DNA of 64,000 bases. Source: Chitinophaga sp. 180180018-3 (GTDB taxonomy: Bacteria > Bacteroidota > Bacteroidia > Chitinophagales > Chitinophagaceae). The notes beneath the pieces were generated by a model. It saw only the letters and a program-made list of their open reading frames with translations, made no database searches and was not told the DNA's origin. Position 1 is the stretch's first letter. Every line of letters begins with the position of its first letter. The DNA lies in assembly GCF_037893185.1 (NCBI RefSeq), contig NZ_CP140772.1:7122001-7186000 (forward strand). The letters are read 5' to 3'. This document shows, piece by piece, positions 26,460 through 34,904 of the stretch. A program made the position numbers and the translations under genes.

Positions 26460-27944
26460 CTATTTTTCATGGCGGTCTACCACCAGTTTCTGCTCTCTGT
26501 TTGCAATGTCCCAGGCTGTGTAAAATACCAGTCGCGCTCTTCTGGCAAGGAGATTAAAATCGATCTTATCAACGGTATCAGTTGGCTCGTGATAGTCGGC
26601 ATGGGTACCGTTGAAGTAAAAGATAATAGGGATGTTATGCTGGGCAAACATATAGTGATCCGACCTATAATAGAATCCCTCCGGATCGTTGGGGTCATTG
26701 TATTTATAATCGAGTTTGAAACGGGTGTAGGTATTATTCGCTTTTTCATTGATAGGGCGTAATTCGGAGCTGAGTTTATTGTCGCCTATAATGTACAGGT
26801 AATTGGTATCTTTTTCGTGGGCGGGATCGATGCGGCCCACCATATCAATATTCAGATCGGCCACTGTTTTCGCGAGTGGATAAATGGGATGGGAGGTATA
26901 GTATTGAGATCCCAGTAATCCTTTTTCTTCTCCTGAAACAGTCATAAACACCATGCTTCTGCGGGGCCTGTAGCCTGCTTTCGCAGCGTTGGCAAAAGCT
27001 GTGGCGATTTCAATCACCGCACTGGTCCCGGAACCATCGTCATCCGCCCCGTAATAGATATCGTTGCCCTGCCTGCCAAGGTGATCGTAGTGAGCAGTTA
27101 CAAAAACGAATTCATCTTTCTTGTCTGTTCCTTCCAGAAAAGCCAGCACATTCGATGGCTGCAGTACCGTTTCTGCTTTATTGAATAACAGATGAACCGG
27201 TACCTGTACTTTTGCAGGCGGTTTGTATCCTCTGTCCAGCGCTTCAATCAGGTTTTCGCCATGATCTGTACCGAGTATGTCGGCTGCAAGTGCCGGGGTG
27301 ATATAGTATATATTGGGCCGTATGATGCTGTCTTTCTCCCGGTAAATCCCCGTTGTACGGAGTTTCTGTTGATTCACCGATTTGAAACGGCCGGCTGAAG
27401 GAGATATCACAAGCACCGCTGCTGCATACCTGTCTTCCGCTATCTTCATTTTTTCTTCCAGGCTGCTTCTCTCTCCCCGTTTGTAACCATCCCGGAGCAT
27501 CACCACCTTTTTTTTCAGATCCATGGTATTATAGTCGGTGGCTGCATCCGCAAAGATCACCTGCGTAGCGTGCAGATCCTGCCGGGAGCCACTCCGGAGA
27601 TCAGCCAGAAAATCCTGCGCGAAATAATATGTTTTATTGCGAACAGTGATGGTACTGTTCAGGAGGCTATCGGAGTACAAGGGGTAATGCTGTTCCCAGT
27701 TATCCTTACCGGCTCCTGGTTTCAGACCAGCTGCTTCAAACTGGCTGATAATATAGGAAGCAGCCCGCTCCTGCCCTCTGGTAGCTGTTTCCCTGCCTTC
27801 CATTTCCGGGCCGGCAATCACATGTAATTGCTTGCTGACCGCGGCCGGAGTGATCGTTTCCCCGAATTTGGTGATAGCATCCTTTACCTGTGCAGACAGG
27901 TCAATAGCGAAGAGAGAACATAGAATAAGCAGTGCGGCTCGCAT
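26460..27944 (-). CDS. Secreted M28-family aminopeptidase
   Basis: A 494-residue zinc peptidase with a signal peptide (MRAALLILCSLFAIDLSAQ). A protease-associated domain covers about 120-250 and the M28 domain about 260-480. Zinc ligands and catalytic residues appear in AHYDHLGRQGN (His near 285), YYGADDDGSG (Asp), VSGEEKGLLGSQYY (Glu pair), NIDMVGRID (Asp) and ADYHEPTDTVDKID (His). It should cleave N-terminal residues from peptides in the periplasm or outside. It is a different subtype from the glutamate carboxypeptidase-like protein at 9-11 kb, as it has no dimerisation domain. It is transcribed alone, downstream of a terminator. Confidence 0.93.
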   Translation of the reverse strand: MRAALLILCSLFAIDLSAQVKDAITKFGETITPAAVSKQLHVIAGPEMEGRETATRGQERAASYIISQFEAAGLKPGAGKDNWEQHYPLYSDSLLNSTITVRNKTYYFAQDFLADLRSGSRQDLHATQVIFADAATDYNTMDLKKKVVMLRDGYKRGERSSLEEKMKIAEDRYAAAVLVISPSAGRFKSVNQQKLRTTGIYREKDSIIRPNIYYITPALAADILGTDHGENLIEALDRGYKPPAKVQVPVHLLFNKAETVLQPSNVLAFLEGTDKKDEFVFVTAHYDHLGRQGNDIYYGADDDGSGTSAVIEIATAFANAAKAGYRPRRSMVFMTVSGEEKGLLGSQYYTSHPIYPLAKTVADLNIDMVGRIDPAHEKDTNYLYIIGDNKLSSELRPINEKANNTYTRFKLDYKYNDPNDPEGFYYRSDHYMFAQHNIPIIFYFNGTHADYHEPTDTVDKIDFNLLARRARLVFYTAWDIANREQKLVVDRHEK

Positions 27945-27976
27945 GAGTTGCAGGTTTAATATCAGCTGTTGTTGAA

Positions 27977-28003
27977 TAAAAAAGAGCCGGCTTTACCGGC
28001 TCT
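27977..28003 (-). terminator. Intrinsic terminator after tatC-rpiB
   Basis: On the minus strand AGAGCCGG, a 5-base loop and CCGGCTCT are followed by a T-run (T6). It lies 59 bases after the rpiB stop and 33 bases upstream of the M28 peptidase start, so it separates the two transcripts. Confidence 0.85.
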
Positions 28004-28061
28004 CTATATTACTACATTTTCGTGTATTCGTAAGCGTAAAAAGGACATACGGTCACTCCTG

Positions 28062-28547
28062 TTACAGACAGGCCATTTTACGTACCCTGTCCTGATGGCG
28101 GCCTCCTTCAAACGGCGTAGCCATAAACACTTCTACCATTCTTGTTGCCACCGGGATATCTACAAAACGGGCAGGGATGCACAGTACGTTGGCGTTGTTA
28201 TGAGAACGTGTCAGCCTCGACAGTTCTTCACCCCAACAAATACCGGCTCTGATGCCCTGGTGTTTATTAGCGGTAATAGCCACTCCGTTAGCACTACCGC
28301 AAATCAGGATGCCAAAGGCAGCCTGTTCTCTTTCCACTGCAGTGGCCACCGGGTGTGCATAATCAGGATAATCTACTGAATCCTTTGAATAGGTACCGAA
28401 ATCCTTTACCTGTAAACCTTTCGACTCGAGGTAAGAAATCACTTCTTCCTTATATTCAAATCCTGCATGATCGGAACCAATTGCTACAGGTAGGGTCAGA
28501 TTAAATATAGTGTTTTCCATTTCACTTGCTGGTTTAACGTTAGACAT
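28062..28547 (-). CDS. rpiB: Ribose-5-phosphate isomerase B
   Basis: A 161-residue enzyme interconverting ribose 5-phosphate and ribulose 5-phosphate in the pentose phosphate pathway. Family motifs are AIGSDHAGFEYKE near 22, GTYSKDSVDYPDYA near 50, ILICGSANGVAITANKHQGI near 77 (catalytic Cys in ICGSANG) and RSHNNANVLCIPAR near 112. The ATG at 28547 is three bases after the tatC stop; an internal ATG at 28520 would give a more usual N terminus of 152 residues. The close spacing indicates an operon with tatC, although the two functions are unrelated. Confidence 0.95.
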   Translation of the reverse strand: MSNVKPASEMENTIFNLTLPVAIGSDHAGFEYKEEVISYLESKGLQVKDFGTYSKDSVDYPDYAHPVATAVEREQAAFGILICGSANGVAITANKHQGIRAGICWGEELSRLTRSHNNANVLCIPARFVDIPVATRMVEVFMATPFEGGRHQDRVRKMACL

Positions 28548-28550
28548 TAC

Positions 28551-29408
28551 TTAGGACCACTCTTCTACTTCCGTTTTTTTCAGGTTTTCCTCCCGGTCTC
28601 TGGACGCTCTCTTGGATATAAAGATACTGATTTCGTACAAGCCGTACAGCGGTGTAAATACAATCAGCTGATCTACAAGATCCGGAGGCGTGATAATAGC
28701 CGCCAGCACAAGGATTACTACAATCGCATGACGCCTGTAAGTGCGCAGGAATTCAGGAGTGAGAATGCCTAATTTAGAAAGGAAGAATACCAGGATAGGT
28801 AGCTGGAATAAAAGCCCCATACCCAGCACGATCTGCGTCATCAGATCAAAATAGTCATCCATAAAAAACTGGTTCACCGCTTTTTGCGTCACGGTATAAG
28901 AGGCAAGGAAGTTGATAGTGAACGGCGCCATCAGAAAATACGCAAACCCAATACCGAGGAAAAACTGGAAAGAAACCCAGAAAATAATACCCCTGGCACC
29001 TTTCAGCTCCCGCTCTTTCAACGCAGGCTTTACAAAGCGCCAGAACTCCCAGAAAATGTATGGGAATGCACAAACGAACCCGACGATGAATGCCATTCTA
29101 AACTGCAGCATAATCTGTCCCACCATCTTATAGTTGAGGAACTGTACTTTCACCGGAGTAATACAAAGCTGGTTGCTCAATCCCACCAGGTGGCCGAGTT
29201 TGCACAGAACAATGTAAGAAGGGAAATCGGCGTTGGTAGGCCCAAAAATTACATTGTCAATAATCCATTGAGTATAGACGAAACCGATTATGCTGAATAG
29301 AACGAGTGCCAGCGCGGATCTTACGAGGTGCCACCGGAGTTCTTCCAGGTGGTCGAAGAAAGACATTTCTGCTTTTTCCTCGTTATTTGAAAATAGTTTT
29401 TTTAACAT
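28551..29408 (-). CDS. tatC: TatC, twin-arginine translocase core subunit
   Basis: A 285-residue inner-membrane protein with six helices. The N-terminal signature FFDHLEELRWHLVRSA (near residues 17-32) is the site for twin-arginine signal peptides, followed by PYIFWEFWRFVKPALKERE in the first cytoplasmic loop. TatC recruits folded proteins carrying twin-arginine signals and works with TatA/TatB, which are not in this window. The loop between helices 1 and 2 is longer than in E. coli TatC, and the C-terminal tail (SKRASRDREENLKKTEVEE) is highly charged. It is first in a tatC-rpiB transcript. Confidence 0.95.
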   Translation of the reverse strand: MLKKLFSNNEEKAEMSFFDHLEELRWHLVRSALALVLFSIIGFVYTQWIIDNVIFGPTNADFPSYIVLCKLGHLVGLSNQLCITPVKVQFLNYKMVGQIMLQFRMAFIVGFVCAFPYIFWEFWRFVKPALKERELKGARGIIFWVSFQFFLGIGFAYFLMAPFTINFLASYTVTQKAVNQFFMDDYFDLMTQIVLGMGLLFQLPILVFFLSKLGILTPEFLRTYRRHAIVVILVLAAIITPPDLVDQLIVFTPLYGLYEISIFISKRASRDREENLKKTEVEEWS

Positions 29409-29590
29409 ACTCTATACGATCGAACGATGTTGAATACGGTTTCTTGTTTAGGGATCACAAATATAGTTGTTGCACATTAGAAATTCCAGTAGACAGGACA
29501 TAAAGTCCAGCATTTTTAATACCGATTTAAAGTATTACTAACAGCGACTTGAGTGAAAACAGCGGTAGAAGAAGGCAGATGAGTTGGGTC

Positions 29591-29757
29591 AAAAAAAAGA
29601 GCCAGCCCGAGAAGAATCAAGAGCCGGCCTTTCATCCATTGTTTGTTAACCCCAAAAAAGTTGAATTCGAGAATGTCTTTAGCTTCCAGTTCAGCTACTT
29701 ACCTAATTGATGGCAAGCGTTCAGAATAAGTAAGAATCACTGGTTGCGTTTTATATT
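29591..29757 (-). ncRNA. Probable small noncoding RNA (unassigned)
   Basis: On the minus strand a good promoter (29764-29794) is followed by about 165 bases and then a classical terminator: GCCGGCTC pairs with GGGCTGGC around a short loop and runs into T8 (29591-29598). The 5' part can form a long irregular hairpin: CCAGT pairs with ACTGG and, inside it, TACTTA with TAAGTA. Stop codons interrupt the first half in the frames I read. One frame is open in the 3' half but begins after a stop and runs through the terminator, so an RNA product is more likely. A rod-like fold resembles 6S-type RNAs, but I cannot assign a family. Confidence 0.6.
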
Positions 29758-29763
29758 GTAATA

Positions 29764-29794
29764 CAAAAATAACAAGAAATTCTTTTATTATCAA
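29764..29794 (-). promoter_or_regulatory. Promoter TTG-N20-TATTTTTG for the small RNA
   Basis: Reading the minus strand, TTG (29794-29792) is followed by 20 bases and TATTTTTG (29771-29764), a full match to the Bacteroidota primary-sigma promoter. It is on the same strand as the CNNM gene that ends at 30003 but more than 200 bases beyond its stop. Confidence 0.65.
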
Positions 29795-30002
29795 TGTTGA
29801 AACACTTTTTTTACAACCTTTTAACAAAAATCAAATCATTGTGTTACATCATCTATGGCAAATGTATACAATCCGTGTTAAATTCCTACTACTTTTTTTA
29901 AAAAACGTTTTAGCTAATTTGTTATTGTCTCGTTAACACTTACATTAAAGAAAAAATTATATCATATTAATATCAGATAAGACCCATCTTTAACGGTCAC
30001 TC

Positions 30003-31274
30003 CTATATCAATATTTTCATTTTCACCATCTCGATCCTCGTATCTGTAACATTCAGAATATCAAACTCATAGTCGTCGATGATGATGCGTTCTTTGATCT
30101 TTGGAATGGTTTCGTGATGGTTGATGATATAGCCTGACAACGTTTCACTTTCATCTTCCGGAAAGTCCAGACCATACCTTTCATTCAAGTAATCAAGTTC
30201 CAATCTTCCTGAAAAAATATATTCTTTCTCAGCGATCTGTTTTTCCACAAACTCTTCTTCATCGTGTTCATCCTTGATATCGCCGAAGATTTCTTCGAGT
30301 ACATCTTCGATGGTAACGATACCTGCGGTACCACCGAATTCATCCACCACCCACGCGATGCTTTTGCGTTCTTTATTGAACTTGCTGAGCAGATCTATAG
30401 CACTCATTGTTTCAGGCACAGCCAGGATTGGATGAATAATGCTGCTGATCTCTTTGGGATCCTTGAACATATCCAGCTGATGGATGTATCCGAGTATATT
30501 GTCGATACTGCCTTCGTAGATAATGATCTTCGAAAGTTTGGTATCCATAAATTTCTGGCGGGCATCGGCAAGCGGGCGATGAATTTCGAGCGCTTCAATT
30601 TCCTTGCGTGGAATAAGGCAGCCACGGATCTTCACATGTGCCAGTGACAGGGCGTTTTCAAACAGTTCTGTATTCAGCTCCTGATTGTTTTCGCCAAAAT
30701 GCTGCTGTGATTGTCTGATGAAGTGTTCTACATCCACCCGGGTGAATGATTCCCCATTTTCGAGCAATCGTACGTTAAAGAGGTATTTGAGCACCCATTC
30801 AGAGATGGAGGCCATTACATTCCCTATCACGTAAAGCGGCTTTGCAACGAGAGATATGGGCAGTGCAAAGAAGCTGAGTAATGTTTCGGGTCTGGATCTG
30901 AAAACAGCCCTGGGAATGAAGAAACCGAGGAACAGCATGAGCAGGGAAGCCAGGATGATTTCCGCGAAGATAATCAGGGGTTGCATTCCTGTTGAATCTG
31001 ACTGGGGTTTCATAGATTCCCATGCAGTCTGGAATACGCCTGCCACCATAATGCCGTAGATCACCACGGTAATAGTAAATCCTACCAGGCTGGTAGCCAG
31101 AAACCGGCTGGGGTTTTCATTCAGATTGGCCAGTATGCGGCCTGTGGCCCGTCCCTGCTTCTTTTTGAGCTCAATGCTAAGTTTATTCACATTGGCAAAT
31201 GCGGCTTCTATGCCTGAGAAGAAGCCTGCCAGCAGAACCAGGAAAACCAAAATGATTATAGTGTATCCGTCCAT
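30003..31274 (-). CDS. CNNM/CorC-type membrane protein with CBS pair (GldE-like family)
   Basis: A 423-residue protein with an N-terminal DUF21/CNNM membrane domain of about 160 residues (first helix ILVFLVLLAGFFSGIEAAF), two CBS domains (from about residue 205; IPRKEIEALE and FNKERKSIAWVVDEFGGTAGIVTIEDVLEEIFG, given here in part) and a C-terminal CorC/HlyC domain (from about 345; LDYLNERYGLDFPEDESETL). The family includes magnesium/cobalt efflux proteins, so-called hemolysins and GldE of gliding bacteria. The DEFGGTAGIVTIEDVLEEI motif is strongly conserved. No gldD is adjacent, so GldE is not claimed. Magnesium efflux is the best guess. Confidence 0.88.
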   Translation of the reverse strand: MDGYTIIILVFLVLLAGFFSGIEAAFANVNKLSIELKKKQGRATGRILANLNENPSRFLATSLVGFTITVVIYGIMVAGVFQTAWESMKPQSDSTGMQPLIIFAEIILASLLMLFLGFFIPRAVFRSRPETLLSFFALPISLVAKPLYVIGNVMASISEWVLKYLFNVRLLENGESFTRVDVEHFIRQSQQHFGENNQELNTELFENALSLAHVKIRGCLIPRKEIEALEIHRPLADARQKFMDTKLSKIIIYEGSIDNILGYIHQLDMFKDPKEISSIIHPILAVPETMSAIDLLSKFNKERKSIAWVVDEFGGTAGIVTIEDVLEEIFGDIKDEHDEEEFVEKQIAEKEYIFSGRLELDYLNERYGLDFPEDESETLSGYIINHHETIPKIKERIIIDDYEFDILNVTDTRIEMVKMKILI

Positions 31275-31316
31275 CCTAACAAAAATAATGATTTAGGAAA
31301 ACCAACGATCAAGCCG

Positions 31317-31886
31317 CTATTTTATATTTAAAAAAACTGAAACGAGTTTTTTCACTTCTTCATATGCTTTCTCCAACTCGTCATTTATTACTATCTGATC
31401 AAATTCGTGTGCGAACGACAACTCATACCGGGCTTTTGCAAGGCGCTCCTCCAGCGAGGCCTGTGTTTCTGTTCCCCTTTCACTGAGGCGTTCTCTCAAC
31501 GCTTCAATAGATGGAGGCTGTATAAAGATAGTCAAAGCATTTTCATGATACTTCTCCTTTATTGATAATGCACCTTTCACATCGATGTCGACCATCGGTA
31601 TCTGCTGATTATTCCAGATGCGTTCCAGTTCACTTTTCAATGTGCCATAATACTTACCGGCATATACCATCTCATATTCTGCAAAAGCGTTTTCCTCTAT
31701 CCGGTGGTGAAATTCGTCTGTAGTTAGAAAATAATAATCCTTTCCGTGTACTTCATTGGCGCGTGGCGTGCGAGTGCTGGCGGAAACAGAAAAGGCCAGG
31801 ACCGGCATGCTTGCCAGTAATTTTCTGACGATGGTGGTTTTACCGGCTCCGGATGGTGCGGTAACGATGATGATTTTTTTCTCCAT
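31317..31886 (-). CDS. gmk: Guanylate kinase
   Basis: A 189-residue enzyme that phosphorylates GMP to GDP with ATP. Walker A is VTAPSGAGKTTIVRKLLA near residues 6-23; the GMP-binding segment is SVSASTRTPRANEVHGKDYYF near 33-53, seen in part; later IDVKGALSIKEKY is typical. The ATG at 31886 is chosen over an upstream TTG because it gives the standard N terminus MEKKIIIVTAPSG. It lies downstream of murA on the same strand with a hairpin in between, so it may have its own promoter or be partly read through. Confidence 0.95.
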   Translation of the reverse strand: MEKKIIIVTAPSGAGKTTIVRKLLASMPVLAFSVSASTRTPRANEVHGKDYYFLTTDEFHHRIEENAFAEYEMVYAGKYYGTLKSELERIWNNQQIPMVDIDVKGALSIKEKYHENALTIFIQPPSIEALRERLSERGTETQASLEERLAKARYELSFAHEFDQIVINDELEKAYEEVKKLVSVFLNIK

Positions 31887-31909
31887 TATGTTGTTTGCTT
31901 CAAATGCAA

Positions 31910-31949
31910 AACCCAAAAACCAGTGAAATGTTCGGCTGGTATTTGGGTT
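31910..31949 (-). terminator. Hairpin between murA and gmk
   Basis: On the minus strand AACCCAAATACCAG and CTGGTTTTTGGGTT form a 14-base stem with one mismatch around a 12-base loop. The T-run that follows is short, so it may be a weak terminator or attenuator after murA. Confidence 0.55.
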
Positions 31950-31972
31950 CTGACCGGCTATAAACGGTTTTG

Positions 31973-33286
31973 CTATATTCTTTTGATATCTGCTCCCAGT
32001 TTTCTCAGACGCTCGTCGATGTACTGGTAGCCGCGATCGATCTGATCGATATTCTGGATAGTGCTTTTTCCTTCTGCGCTCAGCGCTGCAATCAGGAGCG
32101 ATACACCGGCCCGGATATCGGGCGATGACATGGTAATGCCGCGTAACGCGTGCTGGCGGCCCAATCCGATTACTACCGCACGGTGGGGATCACACAAAAC
32201 AATCTGGGCGCCCATGTCGATCAGCTTATCGACGAAGAACAAACGGCTTTCGAACATCTTCTGATGGATCATTACACTTCCCTTTGCCTGGGTAGCTACC
32301 ACCAGCACGATACTCAGCAGGTCCGGGGTAAAGCCCGGCCAGGGGTGATCCGCGATAGTAAGGATAGATCCATCCAGGAAGGTCTGTATCTCGTAGCTGT
32401 CCTGCGAAGGAATATAAATATCGTTATCCCTGATCTCCATCTGAATACCGAGTTGACGGAATTTTTCGGGGATGATGCCGAGATGTTCCACCCCTGCATT
32501 CTTGATAGTGATTTCGCTCTGGGTCATTGCAGCCAGTCCGATGAAAGAGCCAATCTCGATCATATCGGGCAGCATGCTGTGTTCGCAGCCACCGAGGTGT
32601 TTCACGCCTTCGATGGTGAGCAGGTTGGAACCTACGCCGCTGATACGGGCGCCCATTCGATTGAGCATCTTGCAAAGCTGCTGCAGGTAAGGCTCACAGG
32701 CTGCATTGTAAATAGTGGTGGTACCTTCTGCCATTACAGCTGCCATCACAATGTTAGCAGTTCCTGTAACGCTGGGCTCATCCAGCAGCATATAAGTGCC
32801 TTTTAGTCCACCATCGCCTGTTTCAAGGCGGAAATAGTTATCATCGGCTGCATATACAAAACGGGCACCCAGTTTTTCGAATCCGATGATATGGGTATCC
32901 AGCCTGCGGCGGCCTATTTTATCGCCTCCCGGTTTGGGAATAAATGCGCGGCCGAACCTGGCAAGCAGGGGGCCTGCAATCATCACCGAACCACGAAGAC
33001 GGCCTGATTTCTTTTTGAATTCGGGGCTTTCCAGGTATTTCAGGTCTACTGCATCCGCCTGAAATTCGCAGGTATCCCTGCTGATACGGTTAATTTTAAC
33101 ACCAGCATCTCCAAGCAACTCTATCAGCAGATTTACATCTACGATATCCGGAATGTTTGTGATAGTCACTTTTTCCGGGGTCAGCATCACTGCACTGATG
33201 ATCTGTAAAGCTTCGTTTTTGGCACCCTGGGGCACAATTTCCCCCTTTAAGCGGTTGCCGCCTCTTACTTCAAAAGCGCTGCTCAC
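31973..33286 (-). CDS. murA: UDP-N-acetylglucosamine 1-carboxyvinyltransferase (MurA) with Asp in place of the fosfomycin Cys
   Basis: A 437-residue enzyme of the first committed step of peptidoglycan synthesis, adding enolpyruvate from phosphoenolpyruvate to UDP-GlcNAc. Signatures are GAKNEALQIISAVML near 21-35, PDIVDVNLLIELL near 46, and the catalytic loop PKPGGDKIGRRRLDTHI near 117-133. In E. coli the residue after GG is Cys115, the target of fosfomycin; here it is Asp122, as in mycobacterial and chlamydial MurA, which predicts intrinsic fosfomycin insensitivity. The start overlaps the end of the DUF4290 gene by four bases, so the two are translationally coupled. Confidence 0.95.
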   Translation of the reverse strand: MSSAFEVRGGNRLKGEIVPQGAKNEALQIISAVMLTPEKVTITNIPDIVDVNLLIELLGDAGVKINRISRDTCEFQADAVDLKYLESPEFKKKSGRLRGSVMIAGPLLARFGRAFIPKPGGDKIGRRRLDTHIIGFEKLGARFVYAADDNYFRLETGDGGLKGTYMLLDEPSVTGTANIVMAAVMAEGTTTIYNAACEPYLQQLCKMLNRMGARISGVGSNLLTIEGVKHLGGCEHSMLPDMIEIGSFIGLAAMTQSEITIKNAGVEHLGIIPEKFRQLGIQMEIRDNDIYIPSQDSYEIQTFLDGSILTIADHPWPGFTPDLLSIVLVVATQAKGSVMIHQKMFESRLFFVDKLIDMGAQIVLCDPHRAVVIGLGRQHALRGITMSSPDIRAGVSLLIAALSAEGKSTIQNIDQIDRGYQYIDERLRKLGADIKRI

Positions 33287-33993
33287 TTGTTCCTGTTTTT
33301 ATTGAATTGTTTATTGTGCTTGTTGCTGTTGTTACCTTTATTACCGCTGTTTCCGCCGCCTTTGAATTTATTCTGCTGGAAATTCTTGCGTTTTCCGGAA
33401 CGGAATTGCTCTCCACTGCTACTGGTCGGCTGTCCTCCGCCCGCGCTAAAGCTGGTTGTGCCAACCGGTGCATTACCCGGATGATACTCGAGTTGATTTT
33501 CGCTGATCGACATCAGTTCGCCCCTGATAGCATCATCATGAACACTTTCCTTATGCCAGTTGGTATAAGCGAGTTTCATATAGTTGGCGATACATTGTGT
33601 AAATCCTTCTTTTTTCTCCGGATTCTCTTCATGTATGGCTTTATCGATGATCAGTTCCAGGTTCTTACCGAAGTGGCGATTCCTGGGATATTTTTTAGGA
33701 TAGGGCAACCTATCCGGTTTTGCTCTCAGTTTTTCTATAGTAGGTATCGGATAAGGCGATTCTACTTTCAGGGTGAAATTGGAAATATTAAAGATGTGGT
33801 CCCACAATTTATGCCTGAAGTCCTCCACATTCCTCAAATGCGGATTCAGCGTTCCCATCAGCTCTATCACGGCCATAGCATTGCGTTGGCGCTCATTGTC
33901 GTCTTCTATTGTAGACAGGTACTCCACCATTTTCTGGATATTCCTGCCGTACTCCTTCATTATCAGGTGATTACGAGTGGTATTGTATTCCAT
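33283..33993 (-). CDS. DUF4290 family protein
   Basis: A 236-residue soluble protein. The first 170 residues are the DUF4290 domain (MEYNTTRNHLIMKEYGRNIQ, HLRNVEDFRHKLWDHIF, AKPDRLPYPKKYPRNRHFG), a family I know only from Bacteroidota. The last 70 residues are low-complexity and rich in Asn, Gly, Lys and Gln (QQNKFKGGGNSGNKGNNSNK), probably disordered. Its function is unknown. The four-base overlap with murA suggests a link to cell-wall synthesis, but the tie is positional only. Confidence 0.88.
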   Translation of the reverse strand: MEYNTTRNHLIMKEYGRNIQKMVEYLSTIEDDNERQRNAMAVIELMGTLNPHLRNVEDFRHKLWDHIFNISNFTLKVESPYPIPTIEKLRAKPDRLPYPKKYPRNRHFGKNLELIIDKAIHEENPEKKEGFTQCIANYMKLAYTNWHKESVHDDAIRGELMSISENQLEYHPGNAPVGTTSFSAGGGQPTSSSGEQFRSGKRKNFQQNKFKGGGNSGNKGNNSNKHNKQFNKNRNK

Positions 33994-34075
33994 TATTTGT
34001 ATTTAAAAAATGATTTGATGCTGGGACATCATAAGTGAAGCATAATAACCGGCAACAATTCATGCAAACATAATA

Positions 34076-34187
34076 AAAATTACGAATTACGAATTACGAA
34101 ATAACGGGGAGATAACAGCGAAGTTGATCTTCGTGTTTACTATCTCCCCGTTATTTCGTAATTCGTAATTCCTAATTCGTAATTTTA
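34076..34187. repeat. Heptad-arm palindrome, copy 4, between divergent genes
   Basis: The left arm reads AAAATTA, CGAATTA, CGAATTA, CGAAATA and the core ACGGGGAGATA. The right arm is the complement but has one additional unit (GGAATTA). The inner part can pair further as ACAGCGAAG with CTTCGTGTTT. It lies between the divergent DUF4290 and alpha/beta hydrolase genes, ending four bases before the start of the latter, so it cannot be a terminator shared by two convergent genes. The GAAGACC core of the other copies is replaced by GGAGATA. Confidence 0.85.
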
Positions 34188-34191
34188 TTCA

Positions 34192-34899
34192 ATGGAACAA
34201 GCTAAATTCCCGATACTTCTCCTCCACGGCTCTCTGGGTGCCGCCTCTCAATTTCAGCCATTAGCTGCCGGTTTATCGCCACACTACGATGTACATCAGC
34301 TTAATTTCAGCGGGCATGGAGATGCTCCGTTCTCTGAACAGGGCTTCAATATTCAGGTTTTTGCAGGCGAGGTGCTGTCTTACATGGAAAGCCGGCAACT
34401 GGACTTTGTAAATATTTTTGGTTACAGCATGGGGGGTTATGTGGCGATGTACCTGGCCCGACACTATCCGGAGAAAACCGGCCGGGTGATTACGCTGGGC
34501 ACAAAATTCAACTGGAATGAAGCCACTGCGGGCAAAGAGGTCAGGCAACTGAATCCGGATCTGATACTTGAAAAGGTGCCGGCCTTTGCACAACTGCTGG
34601 AAGCCAGGCATACTGCGGCCGACTGGCGAACAGTAGTTTCACGTACTGCCCAGCTGATAGAAGAACTGGGGCACCAGGCTTTACTCAGGCAGGGCGATTT
34701 TGCGCAGATTGCCACTCCCTGTATGCTGATGATGGGCGACCGCGACAATATGGTGTCTTTCCAGGAAACTATTGAGGTATATAAATCCCTGCCCTTAGCG
34801 CAGCTGACCGTAATGCCGGATACGGCACATCCGCTCGAGAAAGCTGATGTACCGCTGCTGGCATATTATATAAGAAGATTTATTACGCAGCCGTTCTAG
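34192..34899 (+). CDS. Alpha/beta hydrolase
   Basis: A 235-residue serine hydrolase. The oxyanion segment ILLLHGSLGAASQF is near residue 8, the nucleophile elbow GYSMGGYVA near 79, the acid in MMGDRDNMVSF near 181 and the His in DTAHPLEKAD near 208. There is no signal peptide, so it is cytosolic. It resembles BioH/MenH-like esterases, but no specific role is supported. The start codon follows the right arm of a palindrome by four bases, so the 5' leader of the mRNA may contain part of that element. The convergent kynA gene ends six bases after the stop. Confidence 0.85.
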   Translation: MEQAKFPILLLHGSLGAASQFQPLAAGLSPHYDVHQLNFSGHGDAPFSEQGFNIQVFAGEVLSYMESRQLDFVNIFGYSMGGYVAMYLARHYPEKTGRVITLGTKFNWNEATAGKEVRQLNPDLILEKVPAFAQLLEARHTAADWRTVVSRTAQLIEELGHQALLRQGDFAQIATPCMLMMGDRDNMVSFQETIEVYKSLPLAQLTVMPDTAHPLEKADVPLLAYYIRRFITQPF

Positions 34900-34904
34900 C
34901 GCTA

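Noticed and set aside
29520..29690. Possible small peptide beginning MKGRLLILLGLALFF on the minus strand near the terminator
   Set aside because: Its start and hydrophobic stretch are made by the terminator hairpin and T-run; unlikely to be translated.
30003..31274. Calling the CNNM protein GldE
   Set aside because: Domain order fits, but CNNM paralogues are common and gldD is not adjacent, so the specific name is not supported.
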